Counted from the stretch's first letter, positions 45,601 to 54,242 are shown. The stretch is 64,000 nucleotides of DNA from Streptomyces sp. DT2A-34 (GCF_030499515.1 NZ_JASTWJ010000001.1:2232001-2296000), one strand, 5' to 3'. The notes: generated by a model from the sequence alone, not told the origin. Made by a program: numbers and translations.

Positions 45601-46633
45601 CTCCCGCGCCATGGAGGTCCGCGCCAACCTCAAGGACCTGCTGATGAACCGCCTTGAGCTGCGTCTCGGCGACCCCATGGACTCCGAACTGGACCGCAAG
45701 GCAGCCGGAAACGTCCCGGCAGGTGTCCCCGGCCGGGGAGTCACTCCCGAAGCACTGCACTTCATGGCGGCGGTTCCCCGCATCGACGGCATCCACTCCG
45801 ACGACAATCTGTCCGAGGCGACCGCGGCCATGGGCCGGGACGTGGCCCGCCACTGGACAGCACCCGGTGCGCCGGAAGTCCGTCTCCTGCCGCTCCGACT
45901 GCCCGTCGCAGAACTGCCCGCGGCGCTCGCGGAGCCGGACCGGGGCGTCGCTTTCGCCCTCGACGAGAACAGCCTGGGACCCGTCTTCGTCAACTTCGAT
46001 CAGGACCCGTTCTTCGTCGTCTTCGGCGAGAGCGAGTCCGGTAAGTCCAACCTGCTGCGCCTCCTCATCAAGCAGATCACCGACCTGCATGACGGGGACT
46101 CCTGCAAACTCTTCGTCATCGACAACCGACGCTCGCTCCTGGACGCGGCCCCGGCAACCCACCTGGCCGAGTACGTGCCCATGTCCAACGCCATGGATCA
46201 CCACGTTCAGGCCCTGGCCGACCTCATGCGCCGACGCACACCTTCGCCCGACGTCACCGCCGACCAGCTGCGGGCACGCAACTGGTGGAGCGGCCCGACG
46301 ATCTACGTGATCGTCGACGACTACGACCTGGTGTCCACATCCAGCGGCAACCCGCTCGCCCCTCTCACAGAACTCCTCCCGTTCGCCCGCGACGTCGGCA
46401 TCCGCTTCATCGTCGCCCGCAACACCGCAGGTGCCGGCCGCTCCTCCTACGAACCCTTCATGCAACGGATCAAGGAACTGGGCGCGCAAGGCGTCGTCCT
46501 CTCCGGCGACCCGAACGAGGGCGACATCCTCGGCAACGTACGCCCCCGCCCGATGCCAGCGGGGCGGGGGATATTCGTCTCACGGAGGCGGGGGAACCTG
46601 CTGGTGCAGACCGGGTTGGTGGAGCCGGGGTAG
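42668..46633 (+). CDS. eccC: Type VII secretion ATPase EccC (fused EccCa-EccCb form)
   Basis: This 1321-residue protein has two N-terminal membrane helices (MLGMGGSVVFFFMT, VMRIMGMVMIASTIAMAI) and a DUF linker, then three FtsK/SpoIIIE-type ATPase domains. Their Walker A motifs are GATGSGKSEL (about 472), GGPQSGKSTL (about 832) and GESESGKSNL (about 1119). The first domain has a canonical Walker B VLVIDEFSEL; the other two read LAIDGWGN and VIVDDYDL. EccC recognises WXG substrates by their C-terminal signal and powers export. The start is a TTG. It is the last recognisable structural ESX gene; an EccE gene was not seen, as is normal outside mycobacteria. Confidence 0.95.
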   Translation: MSQIVVKRPPRTLPTEVPADPVQLQSPPELPRGQQEGALMQLLPMLGMGGSVVFFFMTPNPVMRIMGMVMIASTIAMAIAMLVRYRRGTQGQLADMRRDYLKYLAKTRRTVLRTSRLQRDAQFYLHPAPEQLWALVAEGSRIWERRISDDDFGQVRIGLGSQQLATPLVAPETAPVDELEPLTAGAMKQFLTAHSTIEGLPMAISLRAFYHLTLSGDESHVRATARAMVASLVSLHSPDDLVVAIAAGQDAAPRWEWAKWLPHVQSDGSDGAGSRRLITTNAQDLELLLKEQLEGRPRFQAGGQPQLEQPHIVVVLDGEALSPLSALAAAEGLQGVTIVEVVPGRLAGARGGLSVVVHPHALRLESSDGLVYEGTPDRLSHEAAEALALQLAPLYMASGGDSDEPLLANLEFTDLLDLDDAESVDVGRTWRPRSRAERLRVPIGVGEDGTPVMLDLKEAAQDGMGPHGLCVGATGSGKSELLRTLVLGLAVTHSSETLNFVLADFKGGATFAGMADLPHVAAVITNLADDLTLVDRMGDSIRGELNRRQELLRKTGNYANIHDYEKARSAGAALEPIPSLVLVIDEFSELLAAKPDFIDMFVQIGRIGRSLGVHLLLASQRLEEGRLRGLETYLSYRVGLRTFSESESRAALGVPDAYHLPNIPGSGYLKYGTDEMVRFKAAYVSGAYRPASARATSADSPLPVDRRPVPFTAAPVPVQYLQPAPRTQVPDPRASGGDALADTVLDVIVRRLTGQGPAAHQVWLPPLDNPPSLDALLPGLAAEQGRGLTQPGYEGAGRLIVPLGVVDKPFEQRRDTLYRDFSGAAGHMQIVGGPQSGKSTLLRTIISAFALTHTPHEVQFYGLDFGGGGMSAVSGLPHVGGVASRLDPERVRRTVAEVYGIMTRREEYFRSAGIDSIASFRKMRARGDISVADQPWGDVFLAIDGWGNFRTEYEALESAVLDIAARGLGYGIHLILTASRAMEVRANLKDLLMNRLELRLGDPMDSELDRKAAGNVPAGVPGRGVTPEALHFMAAVPRIDGIHSDDNLSEATAAMGRDVARHWTAPGAPEVRLLPLRLPVAELPAALAEPDRGVAFALDENSLGPVFVNFDQDPFFVVFGESESGKSNLLRLLIKQITDLHDGDSCKLFVIDNRRSLLDAAPATHLAEYVPMSNAMDHHVQALADLMRRRTPSPDVTADQLRARNWWSGPTIYVIVDDYDLVSTSSGNPLAPLTELLPFARDVGIRFIVARNTAGAGRSSYEPFMQRIKELGAQGVVLSGDPNEGDILGNVRPRPMPAGRGIFVSRRRGNLLVQTGLVEPG

Positions 46634-46845
46634 AACGTACGCTGCCGCCGAACGTCGAGCGCTGACCTAACAAGGCCGACGTCACCTGTGCCGATGGCGC
46701 CACCAACATTGGTGAACGGTAGCCATCGGCGAGGGCGGCTCAGGAGCACGGGAGAAAGCCGGAGTGCTCTCTGTGCCACAGAACGACCCGCCAGCACATT
46801 CGTCACGGGAGTGACGAAGAAGACGCAGAAAGGGCACCACAAGAG

Positions 46846-48975
46846 ATGCTGAGGCCGGTTATCGAGATCTATGTCGTCTGGCATCCAAGAGACGTCTTCG
46901 GCGAGATGGTCGCGCAGGAGATCAGCGAACATTTCCGTGGCAGCGTCAGGCTCGTCAACAGCCCTGTGGAGACGTATGTGCGGTCCATCGGGTTCGCCGG
47001 ACCTCAGGACGCGCCGGAGCCCATTCCGTTCCCCGACCCCGGGTCCGTGCCCCGTCGGTCCGTCATCGTGGTCCCGGTGGTGGGCGAGCACTGGATGGCG
47101 TTGGTCGAGCGAGGTTCCGGCCCGTGGACCGACTATCTCCACTCCATAGCTGCGGCACGTGAGCGTGCTCCGGATCGGGTCGGCGTCTTCGCCGTGTATG
47201 ACGGTCAGGACGAACGCGCACGGGGGCGGGCTTCCCGTCTGGAATCCGTCCTCCGATTCCAGGCCATCGGCATGTCGCCCGCCCGGGTCGGGAGCTACGC
47301 CGAGCCGTCGTCCTCGGCGCGCTGCCGTGAGCTCGCCCAGGGCATCGCGCAGCTCTTGAGGGGCGAAGGGAAGCGCCCGATCACCGTATTCATCAGCCAC
47401 ACGCTCCACGCCCCGCCTGAGCATGCCGCCGAAGTCGCCGCCTTGCGCGACCAGGTCCGCGAAGTGATAGCGAGCACGCGGCTCGACCACTTCCTGGACG
47501 CCAGCGATCTCCAGCCCGGCGTGGACTTTGCGGCGGCTCTCCTCGAGTATGCCGGTCACAGCGCCTTCCTGATGCTGGAGACCGACTTGTACTCCAGCAG
47601 CGAGTGGTGCACGACCGAGTTGCGCACCGCGAAGCAGCAGGGTGCGGCGATACTGGCGCTGACCGCTCTGCAGCTCGGCGAGGAAAGCCACTCCCCCGAG
47701 ACGGGCAATGTCCGCAGGCTCCCCGTCTCCCGGGACGGGGGCAACTGGTCGAACGAAGACATCTTCTGCGCCCTGAACCAGCTCACCGACGAATGTCTCG
47801 CCCAGGCCATATGGCAGTGGCAGAGTCCAACGCTTCTGCAGCACGCGGACCAGTCGCGAGTCTGCGCTCTCCCTCGGCCACCTGAGCTGTCCACCGTGCG
47901 ACGGGCGTTGCGCGATCGTCGTGCGCGAGGGACCCTTCCCGTGTCAGGCTCGTTCTTCGTACTCCATCACGGAGATCCGCTCCTGCCGGGCACGGCGTCC
48001 TCCCTGATCGAGGATGCGACGGACGACGAGCTTCTGGTCCGCCCCATGACAGCCCAGCAGTTCGTGGCAAGCGGAATGATCCGGCCCCACGACGGAGGTG
48101 TTCTGACGGTGCCGCAGCCACTCCCGTCCGATGCCCTTCGCGGAACCCGTATCGGTATCTCGGTCGCCGAGAGCGAGGACCTCGACCGGCGTGGCCTGCT
48201 CGAAAACCACTTCCGGGAAGTCCTCGGCGAGCTCGCGCAGGTGGTCGTCCTGTCCGGGGGCGATCTCGTCTACGGCGGTGACCTGCGCGAGGACGGATAC
48301 ACCCGTCTCCTCATCGAGCGGCTGCGCACCTGCAGCGCCCCCGCCCTGCGGTTCTACAACCTCCTGGCCTGGCCATCGCATCGCAAGCTCCGGCTGTCCG
48401 AACTGCGGCGACAGCGCCATGAGCTGGGCGGATACGGCGAGATCGTCTACCTTGACCCGGACGGCCACGACACGGATCCCGAACAGGGTCGAACCGAGGC
48501 ACCTGCACCTGTCACCAACAAGCAGGAACGGGCCGTGTGCCTGACCGCCATGCGTCGACGTCTGTCCGACTTCATCGATGCCCATCTGGTGACCGGCGGC
48601 AAGCGCAGGGGCTTCTCCGGCAGATTCCCCGGCATCGCCGAGGAGGTGATGCTATCCCTGGACGCCGGCCGCCCGCTCTATCTCGCCGCCGGGTCCGGAG
48701 GGATGACCGCGGATGTCGCTGAGGCACTCGGGATCATGGACGGCCCGCTCCTGCCGCCCTGGCCCGACGCACCCGCACCGGACCCCCGGCACACCGCCGC
48801 CCTCGAACGACTCCGTGCGATCGCCGCCACACCGCACTGGACTGGGCTGAACAACGGGCTGACCACAGAAGAGAACCTGACGCTTACAACCTCGCGCTAC
48901 CCGCAGGAAATCGCGGCGTTGGTCGCATTGGGGCTGGGGCGTCTCCGACAGGAAGGCCGCCTGGACCGTCCCTGA
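46846..48975 (+). CDS. TIR-SLOG protein, likely NAD+-related immune effector
   Basis: This 709-residue protein has three parts. Residues about 5-170 look like a first, degenerate TIR-like domain (IEIYVVWHPRDVFGEMVAQE, RSVIVVPVVGEHW). Residues about 178-300 form a TIR domain with ITVFISHTLHAPPEHAAE, FLDASDLQPGVDFAAAL and LYSSSEWCTTEL, where Glu258 is the candidate catalytic residue. Residues about 433-620 look like a SLOG domain (GTRIGISVAESEDLDRRGLL, VVVLSGGDLVYGGDL). TIR and SLOG domains occur together in anti-phage systems such as Thoeris, where TIR makes an NAD-derived signal and SLOG senses it. Having both in one chain suggests a self-contained sensor-enzyme (inference). It lies 212 bp past eccC and 141 bp before the membrane protein gene, all in the same direction. 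Confidence 0.86.
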   Translation: MLRPVIEIYVVWHPRDVFGEMVAQEISEHFRGSVRLVNSPVETYVRSIGFAGPQDAPEPIPFPDPGSVPRRSVIVVPVVGEHWMALVERGSGPWTDYLHSIAAARERAPDRVGVFAVYDGQDERARGRASRLESVLRFQAIGMSPARVGSYAEPSSSARCRELAQGIAQLLRGEGKRPITVFISHTLHAPPEHAAEVAALRDQVREVIASTRLDHFLDASDLQPGVDFAAALLEYAGHSAFLMLETDLYSSSEWCTTELRTAKQQGAAILALTALQLGEESHSPETGNVRRLPVSRDGGNWSNEDIFCALNQLTDECLAQAIWQWQSPTLLQHADQSRVCALPRPPELSTVRRALRDRRARGTLPVSGSFFVLHHGDPLLPGTASSLIEDATDDELLVRPMTAQQFVASGMIRPHDGGVLTVPQPLPSDALRGTRIGISVAESEDLDRRGLLENHFREVLGELAQVVVLSGGDLVYGGDLREDGYTRLLIERLRTCSAPALRFYNLLAWPSHRKLRLSELRRQRHELGGYGEIVYLDPDGHDTDPEQGRTEAPAPVTNKQERAVCLTAMRRRLSDFIDAHLVTGGKRRGFSGRFPGIAEEVMLSLDAGRPLYLAAGSGGMTADVAEALGIMDGPLLPPWPDAPAPDPRHTAALERLRAIAATPHWTGLNNGLTTEENLTLTTSRYPQEIAALVALGLGRLRQEGRLDRP

Positions 48976-49116
48976 TCTCTCCTCCCGTCGCCGCTCCCCG
49001 GGGGGCCTGTGCGGGTCAATGGTGTTGATCACTATCGTGTTCATGCGCATGCCACGTGCGTCGTAGAACACACGAACTGCCGTACGGGCGGAAACCGGCA
49101 TGGAGCAGGAGGGGTC

Positions 49117-49926
49117 ATGACGGACGGCGGGACTGCGTCGGTGCGGGTGCGAACGGCGCTGCGTGCGACGGCACGAGCGGTGTTGGCGGGGGTGCTCGGC
49201 GCTGTCGCCGGCATTGTCGCCTACTCCGTCAGCCAGACAGGCGGGCAGAAGCTGTCCGTTGTGGTCGGAGGCCTCCTGGGCGTCGCCGCCGCTCTCGGTG
49301 CCGACCTGTACCGCCGCTCCGTACAATTGACGGAGGTCCGCCTGGTCCTACCCGGCAGCGAAATGACGTTCAAGGCGAACACCGACATGCGCCAGGCCGC
49401 CCAGCGGATGTTCTTTCAGGCCTCGACCCGCATCGCCACCCGACCGCTGGAGGACGGCAGCGGCAACCTGCGCGAAGCGCTCACGTCGCTCAAGACGCTG
49501 TTCGACCTGTACCGCGAGCCACTGGAGTCGGGCGAGGCACCGCCCCCTCCGCCGCACGGCGACTCGGTGCACGAACTGGTCCTGGACATCCTCAACTTCG
49601 AGCTGGCGCCCTTCCTGTCCAAATGGCACCCCCGGCTCCGGGCCTTCGAACAGGCACACCCCGACCTGGACGAGTCCGCATGGGCAGACAACGCCGTCTT
49701 CCGGCAGGAGCTGCGAACCCTGCAACAGAACCTGCGCCCCTACTTCGTGGCCCTTGGCGAGATCGCAGGACTCCGCGATCCCGAGCGCCACCTGCGCCCG
49801 TCAGCTCGCCGCACGGATCAGCCACCGTCCGAACCCCTCCACCCCTTGCCCGGCCAACGCCCTGATGCACCGGACGGGACATGCCCAGCCGAACCGGCCC
49901 CCGCCGCCGACACGGATGACCGATGA
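49117..49926 (+). CDS. Two-helix membrane protein sharing a domain with the TIR-NB-ARC protein
   Basis: This 269-residue protein starts at ATG after GCAGGAGGGGTC. Two helices (VLAGVLGAVAGIVAYSV, VVVGGLLGVAAALGADLY, about 22-68) precede a helical domain (about 85-220) with GNLREALTSLKTLFDLYREP and LAPFLSKWHPRLRAFEQAHP. The tail is Pro-rich. The helical domain is clearly related to the C-terminus of the TIR-NB-ARC protein at 51554, which has SLREALTSMHALF and LRPFLSTWHPALQQHEA. I do not know a name for the domain. By position and architecture this could be the membrane-acting effector or the anchor of a three-gene system (inference). Confidence 0.8.
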   Translation: MTDGGTASVRVRTALRATARAVLAGVLGAVAGIVAYSVSQTGGQKLSVVVGGLLGVAAALGADLYRRSVQLTEVRLVLPGSEMTFKANTDMRQAAQRMFFQASTRIATRPLEDGSGNLREALTSLKTLFDLYREPLESGEAPPPPPHGDSVHELVLDILNFELAPFLSKWHPRLRAFEQAHPDLDESAWADNAVFRQELRTLQQNLRPYFVALGEIAGLRDPERHLRPSARRTDQPPSEPLHPLPGQRPDAPDGTCPAEPAPAADTDDR

Positions 49927-50017
49927 TGGTCTGATGATCACCACCGAAACGAGCCACACGGTGCCATGGAATGGGCCTACGTGCACCTGCACATTCCTCG
50001 CATCCGACGCCCCCCCC

Positions 50018-50250
50018 ATTACCTTTTTGGTAGCCCCGCAATGGGGCGCCCGGCCTTCGGAGTTGGCATGACTTTCTCCCCCTGTCGATCGCATGTCTTG
50101 GGGGGTGGTGTCACCGGCTCCGGAGGCATCGACAGACCGCTGATTAGGGGCATGACCACCGGCTTCTTCGCAGGTCGGGAGGCTCTTCGTAATGTGGATG
50201 TGGCGATCGGTGCCGTGGGACGGCCGGGCGAGGACGACCGAAGGACGCAC
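50018..50250 (+). ncRNA. Candidate IS110 bridge RNA region
   Basis: About 230 bp of non-coding DNA lie between the estimated left end and the transposase start. In IS110 elements this part encodes the structured bridge RNA that directs target choice. I see local inverted repeats (GGGGGTGGTG, CCGGCTTC/GGAGGC segments) but could not fold it. The call rests on position only. Confidence 0.35.
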
Positions 50251-51454
50251 GTGATCGACGTCAGTGACATCGGCGCTTTCCTCGGCCTGGACGTCGGCAA
50301 GGGCGAACACCACGCCACCGCCGTCACCCCGGCCGGGAAGAAGGCCTTCGACAAGCGGCTGCCCAACAGCGAGCCGAAGCTCCGCGAAGTGTTCGGCAAA
50401 CTGCAGGCCAAGCACGGGACCGTGCTCGTGGTGGTCGACCAGCCGGCCTCGATCGGGGCTCTGCCGCTGGCGGTGGCCCGGGACATGGGCTGCCCGGTCG
50501 CCTATCTGCCCGGCCTGACGATGCGGCGGATCGCCGACCTCTATCCCGGCGAGGCCAAGACAGATGCCCGCGACGCGTTCGTCATCGCAGACGCGGCCCG
50601 CGTCATGCCTCACACGCTCCGCTCGGTCGACCTCCAGGACGAGACCATCGCCGAGCTGGAGATGATCGTCGGCTTCGACGACGACCTGGCCGGCGAAGCA
50701 ACCCGCATCAGCAACCGCCTGCGGGGCCTGCTCACCCAGATCCACCCGTCGCTGGAACGGATCCTGGGCCCACGCGTCCAACACCCGGCCGTGCTCAAGC
50801 TCCTCGACCAGTTCGGCTCCCCGGCCCAGATCCGCAAAGCCGGACGCCGACGGCTCATTGCGTTGATACGCCCGAAGGCACCGCGGATGGCCGAGCGGCT
50901 CGTCGAGGACATCTTCACCGCACTGGACGAACAGACCGTCGTCGTCCCGGGCACCGACGCGGCCGCTCTGATCGTCCCCAGCCTCGCCAACTCGCTCCGA
51001 GCGGTGCTTGACCAGCGGAAACTCTTGGCCACCCGGATCGAAGGAACTGCTGGAGAACCACCCTCTTTCCAAGGTCCTGACGTCCATGCCGGGGATCGGC
51101 GTCAGGACCGGAGCCCGCATCCTCATCGACGTCGGCGACGGCCGTTCGTTCCCGACCGCCGCCCACCTCGCCGCCTACGCCGGCCTCGCCCCCACAACCC
51201 GCAGTTCTGGCTCCTCGATCCGCGGCGAACAACCATCCCGCCGCGGAAACAAGCAGCTCAAACGGGCCTTCTTCCTGTCCGCGTTCGCGGCTCTGGCCGA
51301 CCCGGCCTCCCGGACCTACTACGACAAGAAGATCAGCCAGGGAAAACACCACACCCAAGCCCTCCTCTGCCTCGCGAGACGACGAGCCGACGTACTCTTC
51401 GCGATGCTCCGCGACGGCACCTTCTACGACCCCCAACCCGCCCCATCAGCTTGA
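50251..51454 (+). pseudogene. IS110-family transposase (DEDD), frameshifted
   Basis: From GTG 50251 the protein begins IDVSDIGAFLGLDVGKGEHH. It contains the RuvC-like DEDD motifs (LGLDVGKGEHHATAV, VLVVVDQPAS, EAKTDARDAFVIADAAR). The frame breaks at about 51048-51052: RIE should be followed by ELLENHPLSKVL, but one extra base in CGAAGGAACT shifts it. The second part carries the transposase_20 domain (SMPGIGVRTGARILIDVGD, AGLAPTTRSSGSSIRGEQPS) with the catalytic Ser region and ends at 51454. Full length would be about 400 residues, as is normal. So the copy is recent and dead, or the base is a sequencing error. Confidence 0.87.
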
Positions 51455-51553
51455 CGAAACCCATAGGGGCACCCCCCCCCCGCTGAATTCGGGGCTGATC
51501 CCGTCACGGGTGTGCGCGGCCTGGGGGCGTGCTGAGAAAGAGAGCGGGAGACC

Positions 51554-53677
51554 GTGCTCGTGAGCGCCTCGCCCGAGCGGCCCCCCTCCGAGTGGGATGT
51601 GTTCGTCAGCTACAGCCGCTCCGCGACCAGTCAGGCCGAGGAAGTGGTCGTCGCCCTGCGTGCGCAGGGGCTGAGGGTGTTCGTCGACGACACCGCCGTG
51701 GAGGACTTCGCCTCAATCACCACCACCATCACCCGGGCCCTGGCACACGCCAAGGTGCTGCTGGCTCTGTACTCGTCCGACTACCCGCAGCGGCGTGCTT
51801 GCCAGTGGGAACTCACCTACGCCTACCTGGCGGGCCAACGAGACGGTGACCCCCGTCGACGCATCCTCGTGGTCAACCCCGAATCCTCCGCCGACCACAT
51901 CCACCCGGTCGAACTCAGGGACGCCCGATACTGGCCGTGGCGCGCCGGGGCCGAGGAGGCCAACCGGCTCGCCGAGCGTGTCCTCGCCCATGCCGCCGGC
52001 CTCTCCGAGCCCATGGGCGTCCACACCGCCTCCCCCGTCGTCCCATGGCTGCCCGCCCCCGCCCGCACGGGATCGACCCGTTTCACCGGCCGGATCCCCG
52101 AGCAGTGGCAGATCCACACCGCCCTGCACCGCCACCAGGCGCCCCTCGTCTCCCAGGGCGGCAGCGGACGCACCGCGCAGCTACGCGGCATGCCCGGAAT
52201 CGGCAAGTCCCTCCTCGCCCAGGAATACGCCCTGCGCTTCAGCTCCGCCTTCCCCGGCGGCGTCTTCTGGTTCGATCTGCACACCGACCAACCCGACGGC
52301 CCCGGTGCCGTGGCCCACGCCATGGACGCCTACGCCAACCAAGTTGCCACTGTCCTGGCGGCTCTCGGCCTCGACGCGTCTGACCCATCCCTCCCCCGGC
52401 TGCTCAGCCGACTCGCCGTGCACCTCGGCGAACAGAACGCCCCCTGCCTGTGGGTCGTGGACGGGGTCCCGGACGGACTCACGGACACCCAGTTCCACCA
52501 TCTGCGCGGGCCCCACCTGCTGGCCGCCACCCTCGTCACCACGCGCTCCCCGCGCTACTCCACCTTCGCCGAACCCATCGACGTAGCCCCGCTTCCGGAC
52601 GACGACGGCCTCACTCTGATCACCTCGCGACGCACCCCCGCCGACGCATCCGAACAGCACGCCGCCCTCGCCCTGGTCCACGATGTCGGCGGCCATCCGC
52701 ACGCACTCGACGTACTCGCCGACCTTGCGGCATCGACCGGGTTCGGTCATGCACGCGAAAGACTTCACGCCCCAGGCGTCGATGTGCTCACCAGCCCGCC
52801 GTCCCGCGGTCGATCCAACGGGCAGCTCGCGACGTCCCTCCTCACCCGTCCACTGACCGGGCACGGTCCGATCGACGACGTCCTGCGCCTGCTGGCGCTG
52901 GCCTGCCCGGCGCCGCTGCACCAGTCCATCCTGGAGAACGTGCTCGCGGCAGTCTCCTCGTACGATCCCTGGGAGGCCGGTCCCCTGGTGACGGAAGCCG
53001 TCGAATCCCTTCTCGGCTCCGGCGCCCTACACCCCGAGCCCGCCCTCTCACGTACCTGGACCATCCACCCTTTGCTGGCCCGCGCCGTTCGGCGACACGA
53101 CGCCGACACCGCCCGCCAAGAGGACCTCCGACGGCTGCTCCTCCACGCCCTGGCGGCTGTCCCCGCCACAACCGTCCGTCCCCCGCTTCCCACCACGCAG
53201 GCCCTCACCAGCCCGTCAGCCAAGCACCGCGGTCCAGGTCCCGTCGAGCGCGCCGCGGCGTTCGACCTCCAAGTCGAACTGGTCACCCGGGTCGGCGTCC
53301 AGCCACTCGCCCCGGACCAAGGCTCTCTGCGCGAAGCCCTCACCTCCATGCACGCCCTCTTCGGCACTGCCCGGGACGTCCTTCACCGTGTCGCCGACGA
53401 AACCGCCACACCGCTCGTCCTGCCCCACATCGCCGCCACCCTCGCGAACGTGCACCTCCGCCCGTTCCTCTCCACCTGGCACCCCGCGCTCCAGCAACAC
53501 GAGGCCCAACGCCCCGACGGCACCAGTCCTGCGGCGCATGAGCACGCCTGGGAGCGCGCCGCCCAGATGCGCGCGGACCTCGACCGGCTTCGCCTTCCCC
53601 TCACGCGGATCGCTACCCGGCTCGCGGAACTAACCGGCGTCGATCTCCTCACTGAACTGCCACCAGACGAGCGATAG
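51554..53677 (+). CDS. TIR-NB-ARC STAND protein with C-terminal shared domain
   Basis: This 707-residue protein starts at GTG behind GGGAGACC. Residues 10-150 are a TIR domain: EWDVFVSYSRSATSQAEE, GLRVFVDDTAVEDF, and ALYSSDYPQRRACQWELTYA with candidate catalytic Glu86. Residues about 180-480 form an NB-ARC domain with Walker A GMPGIGKS (212-219) and Walker B-like CLWVVDGVPDG. A winged-helix/helical part follows. The last 150 residues (about 557-707) hold SLREALTSMHALFGTARDVL and LRPFLSTWHPALQQHEA, a domain shared with the membrane protein at 49117. TIR-STAND proteins of this plan are thought to oligomerise on a trigger and cleave NAD+. No classical repeat sensor is present, so the shared domain may do the sensing (inference). 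Confidence 0.92.
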   Translation: MLVSASPERPPSEWDVFVSYSRSATSQAEEVVVALRAQGLRVFVDDTAVEDFASITTTITRALAHAKVLLALYSSDYPQRRACQWELTYAYLAGQRDGDPRRRILVVNPESSADHIHPVELRDARYWPWRAGAEEANRLAERVLAHAAGLSEPMGVHTASPVVPWLPAPARTGSTRFTGRIPEQWQIHTALHRHQAPLVSQGGSGRTAQLRGMPGIGKSLLAQEYALRFSSAFPGGVFWFDLHTDQPDGPGAVAHAMDAYANQVATVLAALGLDASDPSLPRLLSRLAVHLGEQNAPCLWVVDGVPDGLTDTQFHHLRGPHLLAATLVTTRSPRYSTFAEPIDVAPLPDDDGLTLITSRRTPADASEQHAALALVHDVGGHPHALDVLADLAASTGFGHARERLHAPGVDVLTSPPSRGRSNGQLATSLLTRPLTGHGPIDDVLRLLALACPAPLHQSILENVLAAVSSYDPWEAGPLVTEAVESLLGSGALHPEPALSRTWTIHPLLARAVRRHDADTARQEDLRRLLLHALAAVPATTVRPPLPTTQALTSPSAKHRGPGPVERAAAFDLQVELVTRVGVQPLAPDQGSLREALTSMHALFGTARDVLHRVADETATPLVLPHIAATLANVHLRPFLSTWHPALQQHEAQRPDGTSPAAHEHAWERAAQMRADLDRLRLPLTRIATRLAELTGVDLLTELPPDER

Positions 53678-54242
53678 CCGGACACCGCGGTTACTGGTAC
53701 TGCGCCATCGCCTCCGGATCCATGCCTCCCCCCTCCAACGCAAGTCAACAGGGAAGAGAATGTCACGGATGTGCTGAGACCGAATCACATCAACAGCTGA
53801 GAGAGGTCACGCGTCATCTGACGACAAACGGTCAAGGAAGTCCTGAGTCATTACATAGCCACGCCCGCTCTTCTGGGTCCGAGCTGTGCCACGATCCCGG
53901 CCGTCGTTCCTCACATGCCGGGTGCCCTCCGCGAGCTGTTCGGGAGAGGTCCGAGAGCTCGCCGTTCGCGCAGGTGACTCACCTACCACGCTCCGTGCGT
54001 CGCTGGATGTAGCGGGCGGCGAGGTTGGCGAGGTGGAGTGCCGCGAGGAGGCGGGTGGGGACGTTGGTGTGCAGGTAGGCGTCCGGGCGCTGCTGCTACG
54101 CCAACAGCCCAGCGCCGATTTCTGCCCCGCATATCAGAGCTATCTGCGCATGCTGGCAGAACGCCAAGCGTCCACAGCGACCGACGCGCCGACTGCGCAG
54201 AAGAAGCAGTGAATCCCGGCATTCACAAGGACTGGGCATCAG
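53678..54242. other. Intergenic region, 565 bp, with decayed gene pieces
   Basis: There is no intact gene. A minus-strand stretch 54100-53979 has near-complete third-position GC bias and looks like the end of a lost gene (listed separately). A second minus-strand tail (53880-53807) reads GRGYVMTQDFLDRLSSDDA and may be another gene end. Both fit a decayed boundary between the TIR cluster and the helicase module. Confidence 0.4.
53979..54100 (-). pseudogene. C-terminal remnant of an unidentified gene
   Basis: This frame ends in DAYLHTNVPTRLLAALHLAN and LAARYIQRRTERGR before the stop. Almost every third base is G or C, as in real streptomycete genes, but an in-frame TAG lies a few codons upstream and no start is available. 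I cannot name the parent gene. Confidence 0.35.

Larger units (their letters stand above)
50010..51481 (+). mobile_element. IS110-family insertion sequence between the two domain-sharing genes
   Basis: The transposase identifies the family. Ends are only estimated: C8 at 50010-50017 and C10 at 51472-51481 are the only similar sequences on both sides, and IS110 elements lack long terminal repeats. This gives about 1.47 kb, a usual size. Long non-coding DNA on the left is typical. The element sits between the membrane protein gene and the TIR-NB-ARC gene and cuts neither. Confidence 0.6.

Noticed and set aside
53886..54212. Plus-strand 108-codon frame between the TIR-NB-ARC and RecD2 genes
   Set aside because: The opposite strand shows the stronger coding bias (remnant 54100-53979). 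This frame is its shadow.
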